Notes: generated from the sequence alone by a model not told the origin. Numbered from the stretch's first letter, positions 1-9,204 are shown. The stretch is 64,000 nt of DNA from JAYRZB01 sp041916675 (GCA_041916675.1 JAYRZB010000007.1:1-64000); one strand, 5' to 3'. Translations and numbers: made by a program.

Positions 1-119
1 CGAGCATTGGACGCTCGCGGATCGGGAACCGATGAAAAATGAACTGAAAACTGATCCATCCAATCCTCCTAAGAGGCTTCAGAATCCAATTCGCCAAAAT
101 CCGCAACCCATATGCGATT

Positions 120-335
120 CCCCTGCCTGGAAGGGGGAGGAAACACGCAAACCGTGAAACACGGGCTCCCTCCCTCTTTAGGGGGAGGGATGGGGTGGGG
201 TGAGGCAAGCCACCGGCAGTCCAGTGTGAACACTCCCCTGGTAGGGGGAGGAACCGGCTGGGGATGGGGCGAGGCTGGGTCCTTCTTCCTTCTCCTCCCC
301 CTGTGCCAGGGGGAGGCCGGGTGGGGGTGAGCCGA
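120..335. repeat. Cluster of GC-rich hairpin repeats (REP-like)
   Basis: Three copies of one unit occur at about 166-213, 232-280 and 290-335, with a partial copy near 120-142. Each has a C-rich arm, a short loop, GGGGGAGG, then a tail of the form GGGG-n-GGGG-n-GAGG. The clearest is a perfect 10-bp stem with a 3-nt loop at 294-316, and another stem is at 167-190. The cluster lies downstream of iolB and could also act in transcription termination. No gene is seen in 1-339. Confidence 0.6.
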
Positions 336-339
336 GCCC

Positions 340-1137
340 CTAAGCCTTGAGCATCCACTCATGATCCGGGTCGTTGTGGAACTTCCAGATCCGGTGCGGC
401 CCGGCCATGACGTTGAGATAATAGAGCTCATAGCCATGCACCGCCGCGCAGGGGTGGTAGCCCTTGGGCACCAGCACCACATCGCCATCTTCAATCGCCA
501 TCGTCTCATCAAGGCTGCGGTCGTCGGTGTAGACGCGCTGGAAGGCAAAGCCCTGCGGCGGATTGAGGCGGTGATAGTAAGTCTCTTCGAGAAAACTCTC
601 GCTGGGCAGGTTGTCCTGGTCGTGCTTGTGCGGCGGATAGGACGAGGAATGCCCCTGCGGCGTAATCACCTCGACCACCAGCAGCGAATGGGCCGGGTCG
701 GTCTCGGGCAGGATATTGGTCACGAGCCGTGTGTTGCTGCCCTTGCCGCGCACGATCTGGGCATGGGTGCCCGCCGAGATCAGGCGCGGCGCATAGACGC
801 CCCTGATGCCCGGGGCCGAGCAGACTGCCAGTTCGAGTCCGGTTTCTGCCTCAACCCGCCAATGGCTGCCCGTCGGGACATAGACCGCATCGGGCGCACC
901 CTCGAAGGGGCTTGTCCGCCCCCCGATCACTCCAAAGCTCTGCTCACCGGCCCAGACCTCGGCCCGGCCCGAAACCAGCACCAGGCAGATCTCGCGTTCT
1001 CCGGTTTCGGCGGCCAGGGCATCACCCTTGCCAAGTTTGTGCAGGTCAAAGCCCACATAGGTCCAGCCGGCGCTTTGCGGGGTCACGTGGTGCACAAGCC
1101 CGGAAGGGGCGGCAGGCTTAAGCTTTAGGTTCGGCAT
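340..1137 (-). CDS. iolB: 5-deoxy-glucuronate isomerase IolB
   Basis: This cytoplasmic cupin-fold enzyme of about 265 residues converts 5-deoxy-D-glucuronate to 2-deoxy-5-keto-D-gluconate in myo-inositol catabolism. The segment SSSYPPHKHDQ with its downstream E-ETYYHR stretch matches the metal-binding cupin region of IolB, and the C-terminal part (KGYHPCAAVHGY, LNVMAGP) is typical of the family. I chose ATG at 1137 because the family begins just before this point; the longer frame adds 14 atypical residues. It overlaps the 3' end of the upstream small gene by 20 bases and is the last gene of the iolC-iolD-iolE-DUF3329-iolB operon. Confidence 0.95.
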   Translation of the reverse strand: MPNLKLKPAAPSGLVHHVTPQSAGWTYVGFDLHKLGKGDALAAETGEREICLVLVSGRAEVWAGEQSFGVIGGRTSPFEGAPDAVYVPTGSHWRVEAETGLELAVCSAPGIRGVYAPRLISAGTHAQIVRGKGSNTRLVTNILPETDPAHSLLVVEVITPQGHSSSYPPHKHDQDNLPSESFLEETYYHRLNPPQGFAFQRVYTDDRSLDETMAIEDGDVVLVPKGYHPCAAVHGYELYYLNVMAGPHRIWKFHNDPDHEWMLKA

Positions 1138-1321
1138 CGTCGCCCGTCTTGAAGTTGATAAAGAAGGTCCAGACCGCATAAACGGTCACGCCAAGTGTCA
1201 GGAAGCCCCAAAGCTGGTCCTTGGAGACAAGCCATTCAAACGCGCACCAGGCCGCGCAGATGCCCGTCACCAATATCCGCCGCCACAGCGGCTCGAACCA
1301 TTTGAGGTCAGCCTGTTTCAC
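1118..1321 (-). CDS. Small two-helix membrane protein, DUF3329-like
   Basis: This 67-residue protein has a short polar N-terminus with FEPLWRRILV, then two hydrophobic segments (about 15-30 and 37-55) and a charged tail. The PLWRR motif followed by two membrane helices resembles the DUF3329 family of small inner-membrane proteins; this assignment is from memory. The start is GTG at 1321, whose GTGA overlaps the iolE stop, so translation is coupled within the inositol operon. Its function is unknown. Its place between iolE and iolB suggests an accessory role in inositol metabolism, but nothing in the sequence proves this. Confidence 0.75.
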   Translation of the reverse strand: MKQADLKWFEPLWRRILVTGICAAWCAFEWLVSKDQLWGFLTLGVTVYAVWTFFINFKTGDDAEPKA

Positions 1322-2202
1322 ACCAATCCGCCTTCCTTGAGGAACCGTGTCAGGTTCTGGTGCCCCAGTGTGGCATATTTCAGCGGGTTGGCAATCTTGG
1401 GGTCCTGTTCGGCCTCCACAACCACCCAGCCACTATAGCCCTGCAGCTGCTTGAACACCGAAACATAGTCGATCAGCCCGTCGCCGGGCACGGTATAGAC
1501 GCCCTTGAGCACCGAATCGAGGAAGCTCCAGTCCTCCCTGCGGCTCTGCCACATCACCTCTTCGCGCACGTCCTTGGCGTGGAAATGGTGGATGCGGCTC
1601 TTGTAGTGCTTGGCCAGCCGCACCGGATCGGCACCAGCGAAAATGGCATGGCCGGTGTCGAGCAAAAGCCCCAGCGCATCGGTCGTGGTTTCCATCATGC
1701 GGTCGATCTCGTTCTCGGCCTGCACGATGGTGCCCATGTGGTAGTGATAGACCGCCTGCAGGCCTTCTTCGTCCTTCAAGCGCTGCGAGAATGCCGACAA
1801 CCGGCTGGCCCACTGCTTCCAGCCGCTCTTTTCGAGCACCGGCCGGGCCGAGAGCGGGGTGCCCTTCTGGCCGTGGATGGCATTGCTGGTTTCGGCCAGG
1901 ATCATCACCTTGCAGCCCATTTCGCGCAGCAGGGTACGATGGGCGCGGCTGGCTTCCCATTCGGCGTTTTCGTCGCGGGTCAGAAGCTCGATCGAATACC
2001 AGCCCGATACCAGTTCATGGCCGAATTGGGTCAGGATCGGGCGCAGCTTGTCCGACTGGCGCGGAAACTTGTTGCCCAGTTCCATGCCCACGAACCCGGC
2101 CTGCCGGGCCTCGGCCAGGCAGGTTTCGAGCGGGGTTTCGCCGCCGATTTCGAGCATATCGTCATTGGACCAGCCGATGGGATTGGCGCCGATCTTGATC
2201 AT
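1318..2202 (-). CDS. iolE: Myo-inosose-2 dehydratase IolE
   Basis: This 294-residue TIM-barrel enzyme of the xylose-isomerase-like family dehydrates 2-keto-myo-inositol to 3D-(3,5/4)-trihydroxycyclohexane-1,2-dione. The N-terminus IKIGANPIGWSNDDM is a strong IolE signature. Metal and substrate positions are visible in YHYHMGT, LLLDTGH, HHFHAKDVR and VVVEAEQDP. ATG at 2202 is chosen because the family begins there; the 38 upstream residues in frame are not family sequence. It is 20 bases downstream of iolD and overlaps the next gene by four bases. Confidence 0.96.
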   Translation of the reverse strand: MIKIGANPIGWSNDDMLEIGGETPLETCLAEARQAGFVGMELGNKFPRQSDKLRPILTQFGHELVSGWYSIELLTRDENAEWEASRAHRTLLREMGCKVMILAETSNAIHGQKGTPLSARPVLEKSGWKQWASRLSAFSQRLKDEEGLQAVYHYHMGTIVQAENEIDRMMETTTDALGLLLDTGHAIFAGADPVRLAKHYKSRIHHFHAKDVREEVMWQSRREDWSFLDSVLKGVYTVPGDGLIDYVSVFKQLQGYSGWVVVEAEQDPKIANPLKYATLGHQNLTRFLKEGGLV

Positions 2203-2222
2203 TTCAGAGTATCCTTGCGGGG

Positions 2223-4067
2223 TTAGAGCTTTTGCGCCTTGAGGGCGGATTCGTATTTTGTGCGGGCCGCGTTCACGCTTTGGCGGTCCGAAACCTCGGG
2301 CACGGCCACGTCCCACCAGTGCCCGCCTTCGGGCGTGGTGATCAGCGGATCGGTGTCGATCACGATCACGCTGGTGCGCTTTTCGCCCGCCGTTTCGGCC
2401 AGCGCGGTTTCGAGTTCGGCAATCGAGGAGACTTTCCGGCTCACCGCGCCCATGGCGGCGGCGTGGGCGGCAAAATCGATCTGCGGCAATTCCTCATGAT
2501 AGGTGTCGGCCAAAAGGTTGTTGAAGTTCGCGCCCCCGGTCGCCATCTGCAACCGGTTGATGCAGCCATAGCCGCGATTATCGAGCAGAACGATGGTCAG
2601 CTTGGCGCCCAGCATCACCGAGGTGGCGATTTCGGCGTTCAGCATCATATAGCTGCCATCGCCCACCATCACGATCACGTCCTTGTCGGGCCGCGCCAGT
2701 TTCACGCCGAGGCCACCGGCGATTTCGTAGCCCATGGTCGAATAGCCATATTCCATGTGATAGCTGCCCGGCGCACCGGCGGGCCAGAGCTTGTGCAACT
2801 CACCGGGCAGGCCACCGGCGGCGCAGACCAGCACCACGTCCGAGCCGCGCGCCCGATGCACCGCACCGATCACCTGGGCATCCGAGGGCAGGGTGGCATT
2901 GGTCGGGGCCATGGCCTTTTGGGCCGCGCCCAGCCAGCGGTCCTTGCCGGCCTTTGCGGTGTCCTGCCAGTCGCCGGCGCTTGTCCAGCCGCCAAGGCCA
3001 TGGCTGAGCTTGTCGAGCCCGACCTGCGCATCGGCCAAGAGCGGCAGGGCGCCATGCTTTCCCGCATCGAAATTGACCACATTGAGCCCGATCAGCCTGA
3101 CTGCATCGTTCTTGAACAGGGCCCAGCTGCCGGTGGTGAAATCCTGCAGGCGCGTGCCCACGGCCAGCACCAGGTCGGCCTTTTCGGCCAGCGAATTGGC
3201 CGCCGCCGTGCCGGTCACCCCGACCGAGCCCATATTAAGCGCATGGTCATGCGGCAGGCTCGATTTGCCCGCCTGCGTTTCCATCACCGGCACGCCATGG
3301 GTCTCGGCAAACCGGGCCAGGCTCTTGCTGGCCCCGGCATAGAGCACGCCACCCCCGGCGATGATCACCGGGTTCCTGGCCGCCTTGAGCGCAGCAATGG
3401 CGGCCGCCAGTTCCCCGGCATCGGGTTCGACGCGGCGCGGGGTCCAGATCTTTTCGGCAAAGAAACTTTCGGGATAGTCGAAAGCCTCGGCCTGCACGTC
3501 CTGGCACAGGGCCAGCGTCACCGGGCCGCATTCGGCCGGATCGGTCAACACCTGCATGGCGCGGCGCAGGGCGGGCATGATCTGCTCGGGCCGGGTGATG
3601 CGGTCGAAATAGCGGCTCACTGGCTTGAACGCGTCGTTGGCCGAAACCGTGCCGTCGCCAAAATCTTCAACCTGCTGCAGCACCGGATCGGGCGCGCGGT
3701 TGGCAAACACGTCGCCGGGCAGAAGCAGCACCGGCAGGCGATTGACATGGGCCAGCGCCGCCGAGGTCACAAGGTTGGTCGCGCCGGGGCCGATTGAGGT
3801 GGTCACCGCCATCATGCGGCGGCGGAAATTGGCCTTGGCATAGGCAATCGCGGCATTGGCCATGCCCTGCTCGTTCTGGGCGCGGAAGGTGGGCAGGGTG
3901 TCGCGCACGCCATAAAGCGCCTCGCCGAACCCGGCGACATTGCCATGCCCGAAAATGGCGAACACGCCGCCGAACAGGGGCAGCGCCTCGCCATCGACAA
4001 TGGTTTTTTGCACCGACAGGTACCGCGCCAGCGCCTGCGCCATGGTCAGTCTGATGGTCTTGCTCAT
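2223..4067 (-). CDS. iolD: 3D-(3,5/4)-trihydroxycyclohexane-1,2-dione hydrolase IolD
   Basis: This 614-residue thiamine-diphosphate enzyme opens the ring of the IolE product to give 5-deoxy-D-glucuronate. It has the three ThDP-enzyme domains: an N-terminal pyrimidine-binding domain with the GHGNVAGFGEAL glutamate region, a central domain with NPVIIAGGGVLYAGA, and a C-terminal pyrophosphate domain with GDGSYMMLNAEIATS near residue 470 and DNRGYGC near 498. Length fits the family. It lies between iolC and iolE on the same strand and feeds IolB, completing the route from inosose. Confidence 0.97.
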   Translation of the reverse strand: MSKTIRLTMAQALARYLSVQKTIVDGEALPLFGGVFAIFGHGNVAGFGEALYGVRDTLPTFRAQNEQGMANAAIAYAKANFRRRMMAVTTSIGPGATNLVTSAALAHVNRLPVLLLPGDVFANRAPDPVLQQVEDFGDGTVSANDAFKPVSRYFDRITRPEQIMPALRRAMQVLTDPAECGPVTLALCQDVQAEAFDYPESFFAEKIWTPRRVEPDAGELAAAIAALKAARNPVIIAGGGVLYAGASKSLARFAETHGVPVMETQAGKSSLPHDHALNMGSVGVTGTAAANSLAEKADLVLAVGTRLQDFTTGSWALFKNDAVRLIGLNVVNFDAGKHGALPLLADAQVGLDKLSHGLGGWTSAGDWQDTAKAGKDRWLGAAQKAMAPTNATLPSDAQVIGAVHRARGSDVVLVCAAGGLPGELHKLWPAGAPGSYHMEYGYSTMGYEIAGGLGVKLARPDKDVIVMVGDGSYMMLNAEIATSVMLGAKLTIVLLDNRGYGCINRLQMATGGANFNNLLADTYHEELPQIDFAAHAAAMGAVSRKVSSIAELETALAETAGEKRTSVIVIDTDPLITTPEGGHWWDVAVPEVSDRQSVNAARTKYESALKAQKL

Positions 4068-4144
4068 AGTGTCTCTCCGCTGCGCTGTCGGGCGCGTTCT
4101 AGCCGGGCCGGTCTGTTTTGTCTGCCACCGTTTGGTGTGCGCTG

Positions 4145-6043
4145 TCAGCCCTTGGCATTATCCCAAAGGTCGACCAGCATGCCAAAGCGTGCCGCCATGT
4201 CGGTGATGGCGGCTTCGTCGCTGATCCTTCCTGCCAGCCAGTCGCGGGCGGCATCGGCAAAGATCGTGCGCCCCACCGCAAAGCCTTTGACGCTCTGCGA
4301 CTTGCGCGCCGCGGCAAAACCGCGCGCCAGCGTGTCGACCGGGGCATCGAGCCCCAGCAGCACCACGCCGCGGCAGAAGCTGTCTCGGGTCGCAATCACC
4401 GTATCGATGGCGGCCCAGGCGGCATCGCTGGGCTGGGATTCGAGCTTCCACCAGTCTGGCTTTAACCCATCGTCATAAAGTTCGGTCAGCACCCGGGCCA
4501 CGGTGTCGTCGCGGACTGGCCCGTTCTTGGATGCGATGATCTCGATCAGGATTTCACGCCCCACCTTGCGCGCCGCTTCGAACGCCGCCTTGAGCGTTGC
4601 GCGCTGCTCGGCCTTGAGTGCGGCATTGTCGTCGGGGTGATAAAAGCTCAAAACCTTGATGCAGTGGTCGACGGGCCATTCCACCAGGCGGCTCCCCAGG
4701 TCCTGGGAAAATTCAAAGCGCAGCGGTCGTGAACCGGGCAGTTCGATTGGCTTGCCGATCCAGAAATTGCGCTCCCTGGCGGCGGCAAACAGGGCCTCCC
4801 GGCCGTATTTGTCATCGATCAGCATGCCAAAGCCGTCCTGGCCCTTGGCCACAGTGGCGGCGGCCTTGACGGCCAGCAGCTTGAAGGCGCTGATCTTTTC
4901 AGGCGTTGCGCCATCCATTTCTTCAAGCTGCAGGCGGTGATCGATCGCCAGTGCCCGCAATTGCGGAATGTCGCGCCGCCTGGTGGTGGCCCAGTGCACG
5001 TGGTTGATCGCCTCGTCCTTGCGCAGGGCGCGTTCCTTGCTGCCATGGGTCAGGAAATACTGCAGCTCGGTCCAGGTCGGGATTTCCGGGGCGCAGAGCA
5101 GGCGCGAGACGGCAAAAGCCCCGCAGGCATTGGCCCAGGTGGCCGATGTTTCGTGTTTTTCCCCGCGCAGCCAGCCGCGCAGGAAACCAGACATGAAGGC
5201 GTCCCCCGCCCCGAGCACATTGTAGACTTCAATCGGGAAACCCTTGCCCACGATACCGTCCTCGAGATCATCGGGGATCGGGCCATCATAGACGATGCAG
5301 CCCATCGGGCCGCGTTTGAGCACGATGGTGCCCGATGACAGCGTGCGGATCTTGCGCAGCGCGGCATGCAGGTCGGCCTCGCCCGAGGCGATCAGCACTT
5401 CTTCCTCTGTGCCCACAATCAGGTCGCAATCGGCCAAGACCGTCATCAGGTGCGCCGAAACCTTGTCCGAGGCGATATAGCGGCTGTCCCCGGCATCGTG
5501 CCCGGCCAGGCCCCAGAGGTTGGGGCGATAATCGATATCGATGATGATCTTTTGCCCATTGGCCTTGGCGATCCGCATTGCCTTGCGCTGGGCGGCATCC
5601 GAATGCGGCTTGGAAAAATGCGTGCCGGTCACCAGCACCGCCTTGGATGACCGGATGAAGTCCTCGTTGATATCGTCTTCGCAGAGCGCGGCATCGGCGC
5701 AATTGTCGCGATAAAAGATCAGCGGAAACGCATGGTCGCTTTCCACCGCCAGCAGCACCAGCGCGGTCAGGCGGTCCTTGTCGGTCACCATGCCCCGGGT
5801 TTCAACGCCTTCGCGCGCCAGCTGCTCGCGGATAAAGCGCCCCATCTGCTCATTGCCCACCCGGGTGATCAGCGCCGATTTCAGCCCCAGCCGCGCCGTG
5901 CCCACCGCAATATTGGTCGGGCAGCCGCCCACCGATTTGGCAAAGCTGCCCACATCCTCGAGCCGGGTGCCGATCTGCTGGCCATAAAGGTCAACCGAGG
6001 CGCGTCCAATGGTGATGACATCGAGCGGGGTGGCGGTGGTCAT
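4145..6043 (-). CDS. iolC: Bifunctional 5-dehydro-2-deoxygluconokinase / DUF2090 aldolase-like (IolC fusion)
   Basis: The N-terminal ~320 residues are a PfkB-family sugar kinase with SVGGCPTNIAVG near residue 38 and NVLGAGDAFMSGF near residue 275, containing the catalytic Asp. This half phosphorylates 2-deoxy-5-keto-D-gluconate. The C-terminal ~300 residues are a DUF2090 domain, known in Rhizobiales as a fusion partner of IolC and assigned as the aldolase that splits the phosphorylated product. No separate iolJ-type aldolase is seen nearby, which fits the fusion carrying that step. ATG at 6043 gives 632 residues; the upstream in-frame extension lies in the promoter region and was left out. 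Confidence 0.93.
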   Translation of the reverse strand: MTTATPLDVITIGRASVDLYGQQIGTRLEDVGSFAKSVGGCPTNIAVGTARLGLKSALITRVGNEQMGRFIREQLAREGVETRGMVTDKDRLTALVLLAVESDHAFPLIFYRDNCADAALCEDDINEDFIRSSKAVLVTGTHFSKPHSDAAQRKAMRIAKANGQKIIIDIDYRPNLWGLAGHDAGDSRYIASDKVSAHLMTVLADCDLIVGTEEEVLIASGEADLHAALRKIRTLSSGTIVLKRGPMGCIVYDGPIPDDLEDGIVGKGFPIEVYNVLGAGDAFMSGFLRGWLRGEKHETSATWANACGAFAVSRLLCAPEIPTWTELQYFLTHGSKERALRKDEAINHVHWATTRRRDIPQLRALAIDHRLQLEEMDGATPEKISAFKLLAVKAAATVAKGQDGFGMLIDDKYGREALFAAARERNFWIGKPIELPGSRPLRFEFSQDLGSRLVEWPVDHCIKVLSFYHPDDNAALKAEQRATLKAAFEAARKVGREILIEIIASKNGPVRDDTVARVLTELYDDGLKPDWWKLESQPSDAAWAAIDTVIATRDSFCRGVVLLGLDAPVDTLARGFAAARKSQSVKGFAVGRTIFADAARDWLAGRISDEAAITDMAARFGMLVDLWDNAKG

Positions 6044-6338
6044 GCGGGCGTCTCCGTAGTCGAGGCAGGTGCCGGTCTGGCCGGGCAAAATCTGTTGGAC
6101 AGCTTTTTGCTGCCGTTGTATGCCTCTGGCGAAATGAAACATCAATTCCGAATGTGCGTCAATTCAGAATGTTTGTTCTGTTTTCGCCCGGACGGTCGAT
6201 GATGGCGGGCTGTTACAAATTTTCCAATGCTGAAGCCGCATTGCAAAAAATTGCACGCCGTTTTGAAGAAATTGCAGGTTTCTGCAAAAATTGGAAAATG
6301 CACACGGTGGCCCAACGGGCCCGCAGATGGAGGTTTTA
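6044..6338. promoter_or_regulatory. Divergent iolC / iolG promoter region with palindromes
   Basis: This 295-bp non-coding region is AT-rich compared with its neighbours. CAGAA-N6-TTCTG at 6165-6180 fits a GAA-N6-TTC layout resembling the GGAA-N6-TTCC motif I recall for rhizobial IolR. Further palindromes are TTGCA-n-TGCAA types around 6243-6257 and 6272-6288. The RpiR regulator encoded nearby is the likely ligand. iolG is preceded by GGAGG at 6329-6333, five bases before its ATG. Confidence 0.5.
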
Positions 6339-7328
6339 ATGGTGCGGTTTGGTGTTCTGGGCGCGGGGCGCATTGGCAAGGTCCATGCCAAGACCCTGCA
6401 TGAATCGGGCCGGGCGAGCGTGGCCTACGTGGCCGATGCCATGCCCGAGGCCGCGACCGCGCTGGCCGGCAGCGTCGGTGCCAAGGTGGCATCGATCGAT
6501 GATATCCTGGCGGCCAAGGATGTCGATGCCATCCTGATCGCCACCCCCACCGATACCCATGCCGACCTGATCGAGGCTGGGGCCCGCGCCGGCAAGGCCG
6601 TGCTCTGCGAAAAGCCTGTGTCGCTCTCGGTCGAACGCATCGAAGCCTGCCTCAAAGTGGTCAAGGCCGCCGGCGTGCCGCTGATGATCGGCTTTAACCG
6701 CCGGTTCGACCCTAATTTCTTCGGCCTGCAGCAGCGCCTGGCCGCCGGCGAGATCGGCGATGTCGAAATGGTCACCATCATTTCGCGCGATCCCTCCCCG
6801 CCGCCGGTGTCTTACATCGAGCGCTCGGGCGGGCTGTTCCGCGACATGATGATCCACGATTTCGACATGGCCTGTTTCCTCCTCGGGGAAACCCCGGTCA
6901 CGGTCAGCGCCGTCGGTTCGGTGCTCACCGATCCGGCGATCAAGCCGACCGGCGACGTCGATACCGCAGCGGTCCATATGCGCACCGCCTCGGGCAAGCT
7001 GGCCATCATCACCAATTCGCGCCGCGCCACCTATGGTTATGACCAGCGCATCGAAGCCCATGGTTCCAAGGGCATGCTGCGGGCGGGCAATATCCATATG
7101 TCCACCGTCGAACGCGCCGATGCCCAGGGCTTTACCGCCGATGTCATCCAGAACTTCTTCATCGAACGGTATTCGGCCGCCTATGCGCTCGAAATCAACG
7201 CCTTCCTCGATGCCATCGAAAAGGGCACCGACCCCCGCCCGTCCGGCCACGATGGCCTGATAGCGCAAAAGCTTGCCGAGGCGGCCACCCAGTCCTACAA
7301 GACCGGTCAGACAGTTTCGGTCAGCTAA
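6339..7328 (+). CDS. iolG: Myo-inositol 2-dehydrogenase IolG (Gfo/Idh/MocA family)
   Basis: This 329-residue NAD-dependent oxidoreductase takes the first step of inositol catabolism, oxidising myo-inositol to 2-keto-myo-inositol. A Rossmann motif GVLGAGRIGKVHA is at the N-terminus, CEKPVSL at about residue 90 carries the catalytic Lys, and DMMIHDFDMACF near residue 170 carries the catalytic Asp/His pair. ATG at 6339 is placed five bases after GGAGG, and the protein from there matches family length. It is transcribed divergently from iolC and followed 11 bases later by an SDR gene. Confidence 0.93.
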   Translation: MVRFGVLGAGRIGKVHAKTLHESGRASVAYVADAMPEAATALAGSVGAKVASIDDILAAKDVDAILIATPTDTHADLIEAGARAGKAVLCEKPVSLSVERIEACLKVVKAAGVPLMIGFNRRFDPNFFGLQQRLAAGEIGDVEMVTIISRDPSPPPVSYIERSGGLFRDMMIHDFDMACFLLGETPVTVSAVGSVLTDPAIKPTGDVDTAAVHMRTASGKLAIITNSRRATYGYDQRIEAHGSKGMLRAGNIHMSTVERADAQGFTADVIQNFFIERYSAAYALEINAFLDAIEKGTDPRPSGHDGLIAQKLAEAATQSYKTGQTVSVS

Positions 7329-7339
7329 GGAATGCCAAC

Positions 7340-8170
7340 ATGATGGACCCGCGCTCACTCGCCCTCTCCTCACTCGAAGGCAAGATTGGTGTGGTGACCG
7401 GGTCCACGCAGGGGCTGGGCGAGGCTGTCGCCCAGCTGTTTGCCGACCGCGGCATTTCCGGTCTCGTCATTACCGGCCGCAACACCGAGCGCGGGGCTGC
7501 GGTCAAGGCAGCGCTCGAGGCCAAGGGCGTCAAGACCGCCTTTGTCGCCGCTGATCTGTCTTCTGCCCATGATGTGCGACGGGTGGTTGCCGAGGCCGAC
7601 CGGGTGTTCGGGCGCGTCGATATCCTCGTCAATTCGGCCGGCATCACCGATCGCGGCTCGATCTGGGATACCAGCCCGGAGCTCTTTGACACCATGTTCG
7701 CGGTCAATGTGCGCGCGCCGTTCTTCCTGATGCAGGATGCGCTGACCCTGATGAAGCGCGAGAACATCGAAGGTTCGATCATCAACATCATCTCAATGTC
7801 GGGCCATGGCGGGCAGAGCTTCATTACCCCCTATTCGGCCTCCAAGGGGGCCCTGATCACCCTGACCAAAAACGTGGCCTATTCGGTGATGAACCACCGC
7901 ATCCGCGTCAATGGCCTGACCATTGGCTGGATGGATACGCCCGGCGAAGACCGCATCATGAAGACCTACCACGATGCCGAGCCGGGCTGGCTCGAAAAGG
8001 CCGAGCAGGGCCGTCCCTTCGGGCGCCTGCTCAAACCGGCCGAAGTGGCGCGCGCGGTGGCTTACCTCGCCAGTGCTGAAAGCGGCATGATGACCGGCTC
8101 GATCATTGATTTCGACCAGCAGGTGCTCGGCGCTGGCGATACGTCGGCCACCCCGCCGCCAGCGGCCTAA
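7340..8170 (+). CDS. SDR-family oxidoreductase of the inositol cluster
   Basis: This classical short-chain dehydrogenase/reductase has 276 residues. The cofactor motif TGSTQGLG lies near residues 20-27, NSAG near 100, the catalytic Ser in IISMSG near 150, and YSASK near 165. It follows iolG at once, so it probably acts on an inositol isomer or a related polyol, but the substrate cannot be read from the sequence. The C-terminus ends with a short Pro/Ala tail, and the stop overlaps the convergent regulator gene by four bases. Confidence 0.9.
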   Translation: MMDPRSLALSSLEGKIGVVTGSTQGLGEAVAQLFADRGISGLVITGRNTERGAAVKAALEAKGVKTAFVAADLSSAHDVRRVVAEADRVFGRVDILVNSAGITDRGSIWDTSPELFDTMFAVNVRAPFFLMQDALTLMKRENIEGSIINIISMSGHGGQSFITPYSASKGALITLTKNVAYSVMNHRIRVNGLTIGWMDTPGEDRIMKTYHDAEPGWLEKAEQGRPFGRLLKPAEVARAVAYLASAESGMMTGSIIDFDQQVLGAGDTSATPPPAA

Positions 8171-9018
8171 GCGGTACCCTTGCGCGCCGCCACGGCCACC
8201 GACAGTGCCATGGCCAGGGCCATGGTGGCGGCAATCGAGCGGAACCCCTCGAAATTGGCCTCGACCACTTCGAGCCAGACCTCGGCAATCGGGGCGATAG
8301 GCGAAAAGGTGGAATCGGTCAGCGAGACGACACGGGCCCCGCGCTCGCGTGCTGCATTGGTCAGCGCCACGGTCTGGCTGGCATAGGGGGTGAACGAGAC
8401 CGAAAGCACCACATCGCGCTCGGTCACAAAGCTGGTCTGTTCGGCCCCGAGCCCGGCCAGCCCATCGACCAGGATATGCCTGATCCCGAGCTTGCCCATG
8501 GCATAGGCCAGATAGGAAGTGATCGGGAACGAGCGCCGCAGCCCGATCAGATAGATGGTCTCGGCACTGGCCAGCACATCGACCGCCTTTTCGAGGTCGG
8601 CCGGGTCGATCTTGCCACGCATTTCGGCAATTGAACGGTCGGCGGCGTCCAGAAACCCGTCAAGTACCAGCGTGGCCTTCGAGCCGGCAATGCCGTGCTC
8701 CTTGAGCTGGGCCAGCCGCTCGTCGTAATTGAGCACGCGCTCGCGCAGGCGCGAGCGGAACACATCCTGCAGGTCCGAAAAGCCCTGATACCCCAGCGCC
8801 TGCGAAAAGCGCACCAGGGTGGAGGGCTGCACATCGGCCTGGGCGGCAATCGAGGCCGCGGTGCCGAAGGCCACTTCATCGGGATTATCGAGCGCGAAAG
8901 AGGCCACCTGGGTCAACCGGCGCGGCAGGCTCTGCCAGCGCGCCATGATCAGCGCGCGCAGCGCCGCAAAATCGCGCGGGGCCGGTTCGAGGTTCTGTGT
9001 GACTGCGCTTTCGTCCAT
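8167..9018 (-). CDS. RpiR/MurR-family transcriptional regulator, probable IolR
   Basis: The 283-residue protein has an N-terminal HTH_6 domain (about 25-100, with QADVQPSTLVRFSQALGYQGF as the recognition region) and a C-terminal SIS sugar-phosphate-binding domain (about 130-270, including AETIYLIGLRRSF and VSFTPYASQT). RpiR proteins next to iol genes usually repress them until a phosphorylated intermediate binds the SIS domain. It is transcribed away from the ABC importer genes and toward the SDR gene. GAA-N6-TTC-like sites occur both upstream of this gene and between iolC and iolG, which supports a local regulon. Confidence 0.88.
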   Translation of the reverse strand: MDESAVTQNLEPAPRDFAALRALIMARWQSLPRRLTQVASFALDNPDEVAFGTAASIAAQADVQPSTLVRFSQALGYQGFSDLQDVFRSRLRERVLNYDERLAQLKEHGIAGSKATLVLDGFLDAADRSIAEMRGKIDPADLEKAVDVLASAETIYLIGLRRSFPITSYLAYAMGKLGIRHILVDGLAGLGAEQTSFVTERDVVLSVSFTPYASQTVALTNAARERGARVVSLTDSTFSPIAPIAEVWLEVVEANFEGFRSIAATMALAMALSVAVAARKGTA

Positions 9019-9145
9019 CAGCGTTTCCTACAATCCCCCCGGCCTGCCGTCATGCCATAATCCGTCGGCCGGCCCGTCCAACCCCAGAATTCGAAAAACC
9101 GCGCTCACCCTACAATCTTCCCCCTTGACTTCAAACAACGAAAAT

Positions 9146-9204
9146 GGAACAAAAATTCTAAGAGAAAAATAAAAGCATCATTTGTTCCGAAAAACGAGAA
9201 CAAA
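9146..9204. promoter_or_regulatory. Candidate operators between rpiR-type gene and ABC importer
   Basis: Two palindromic sites lie in the divergent region. GGAACAAAAATTCT at 9146-9159 is a GGAA-N6-TTC-type site. TTTGTTC at 9181-9187 and GAACAAA at 9198-9204 form a 7-bp inverted repeat with a 10-base spacer. Their position next to the importer and regulator genes suggests autoregulation and control of transport; this is inference. Confidence 0.45.

Noticed and set aside
2232..3797. A 521-codon open frame antisense to iolD
   Set aside because: It is His/Gly/Arg-rich with no domain and mirrors the third-position GC of iolD, which is typical of shadow frames in high-GC genes.
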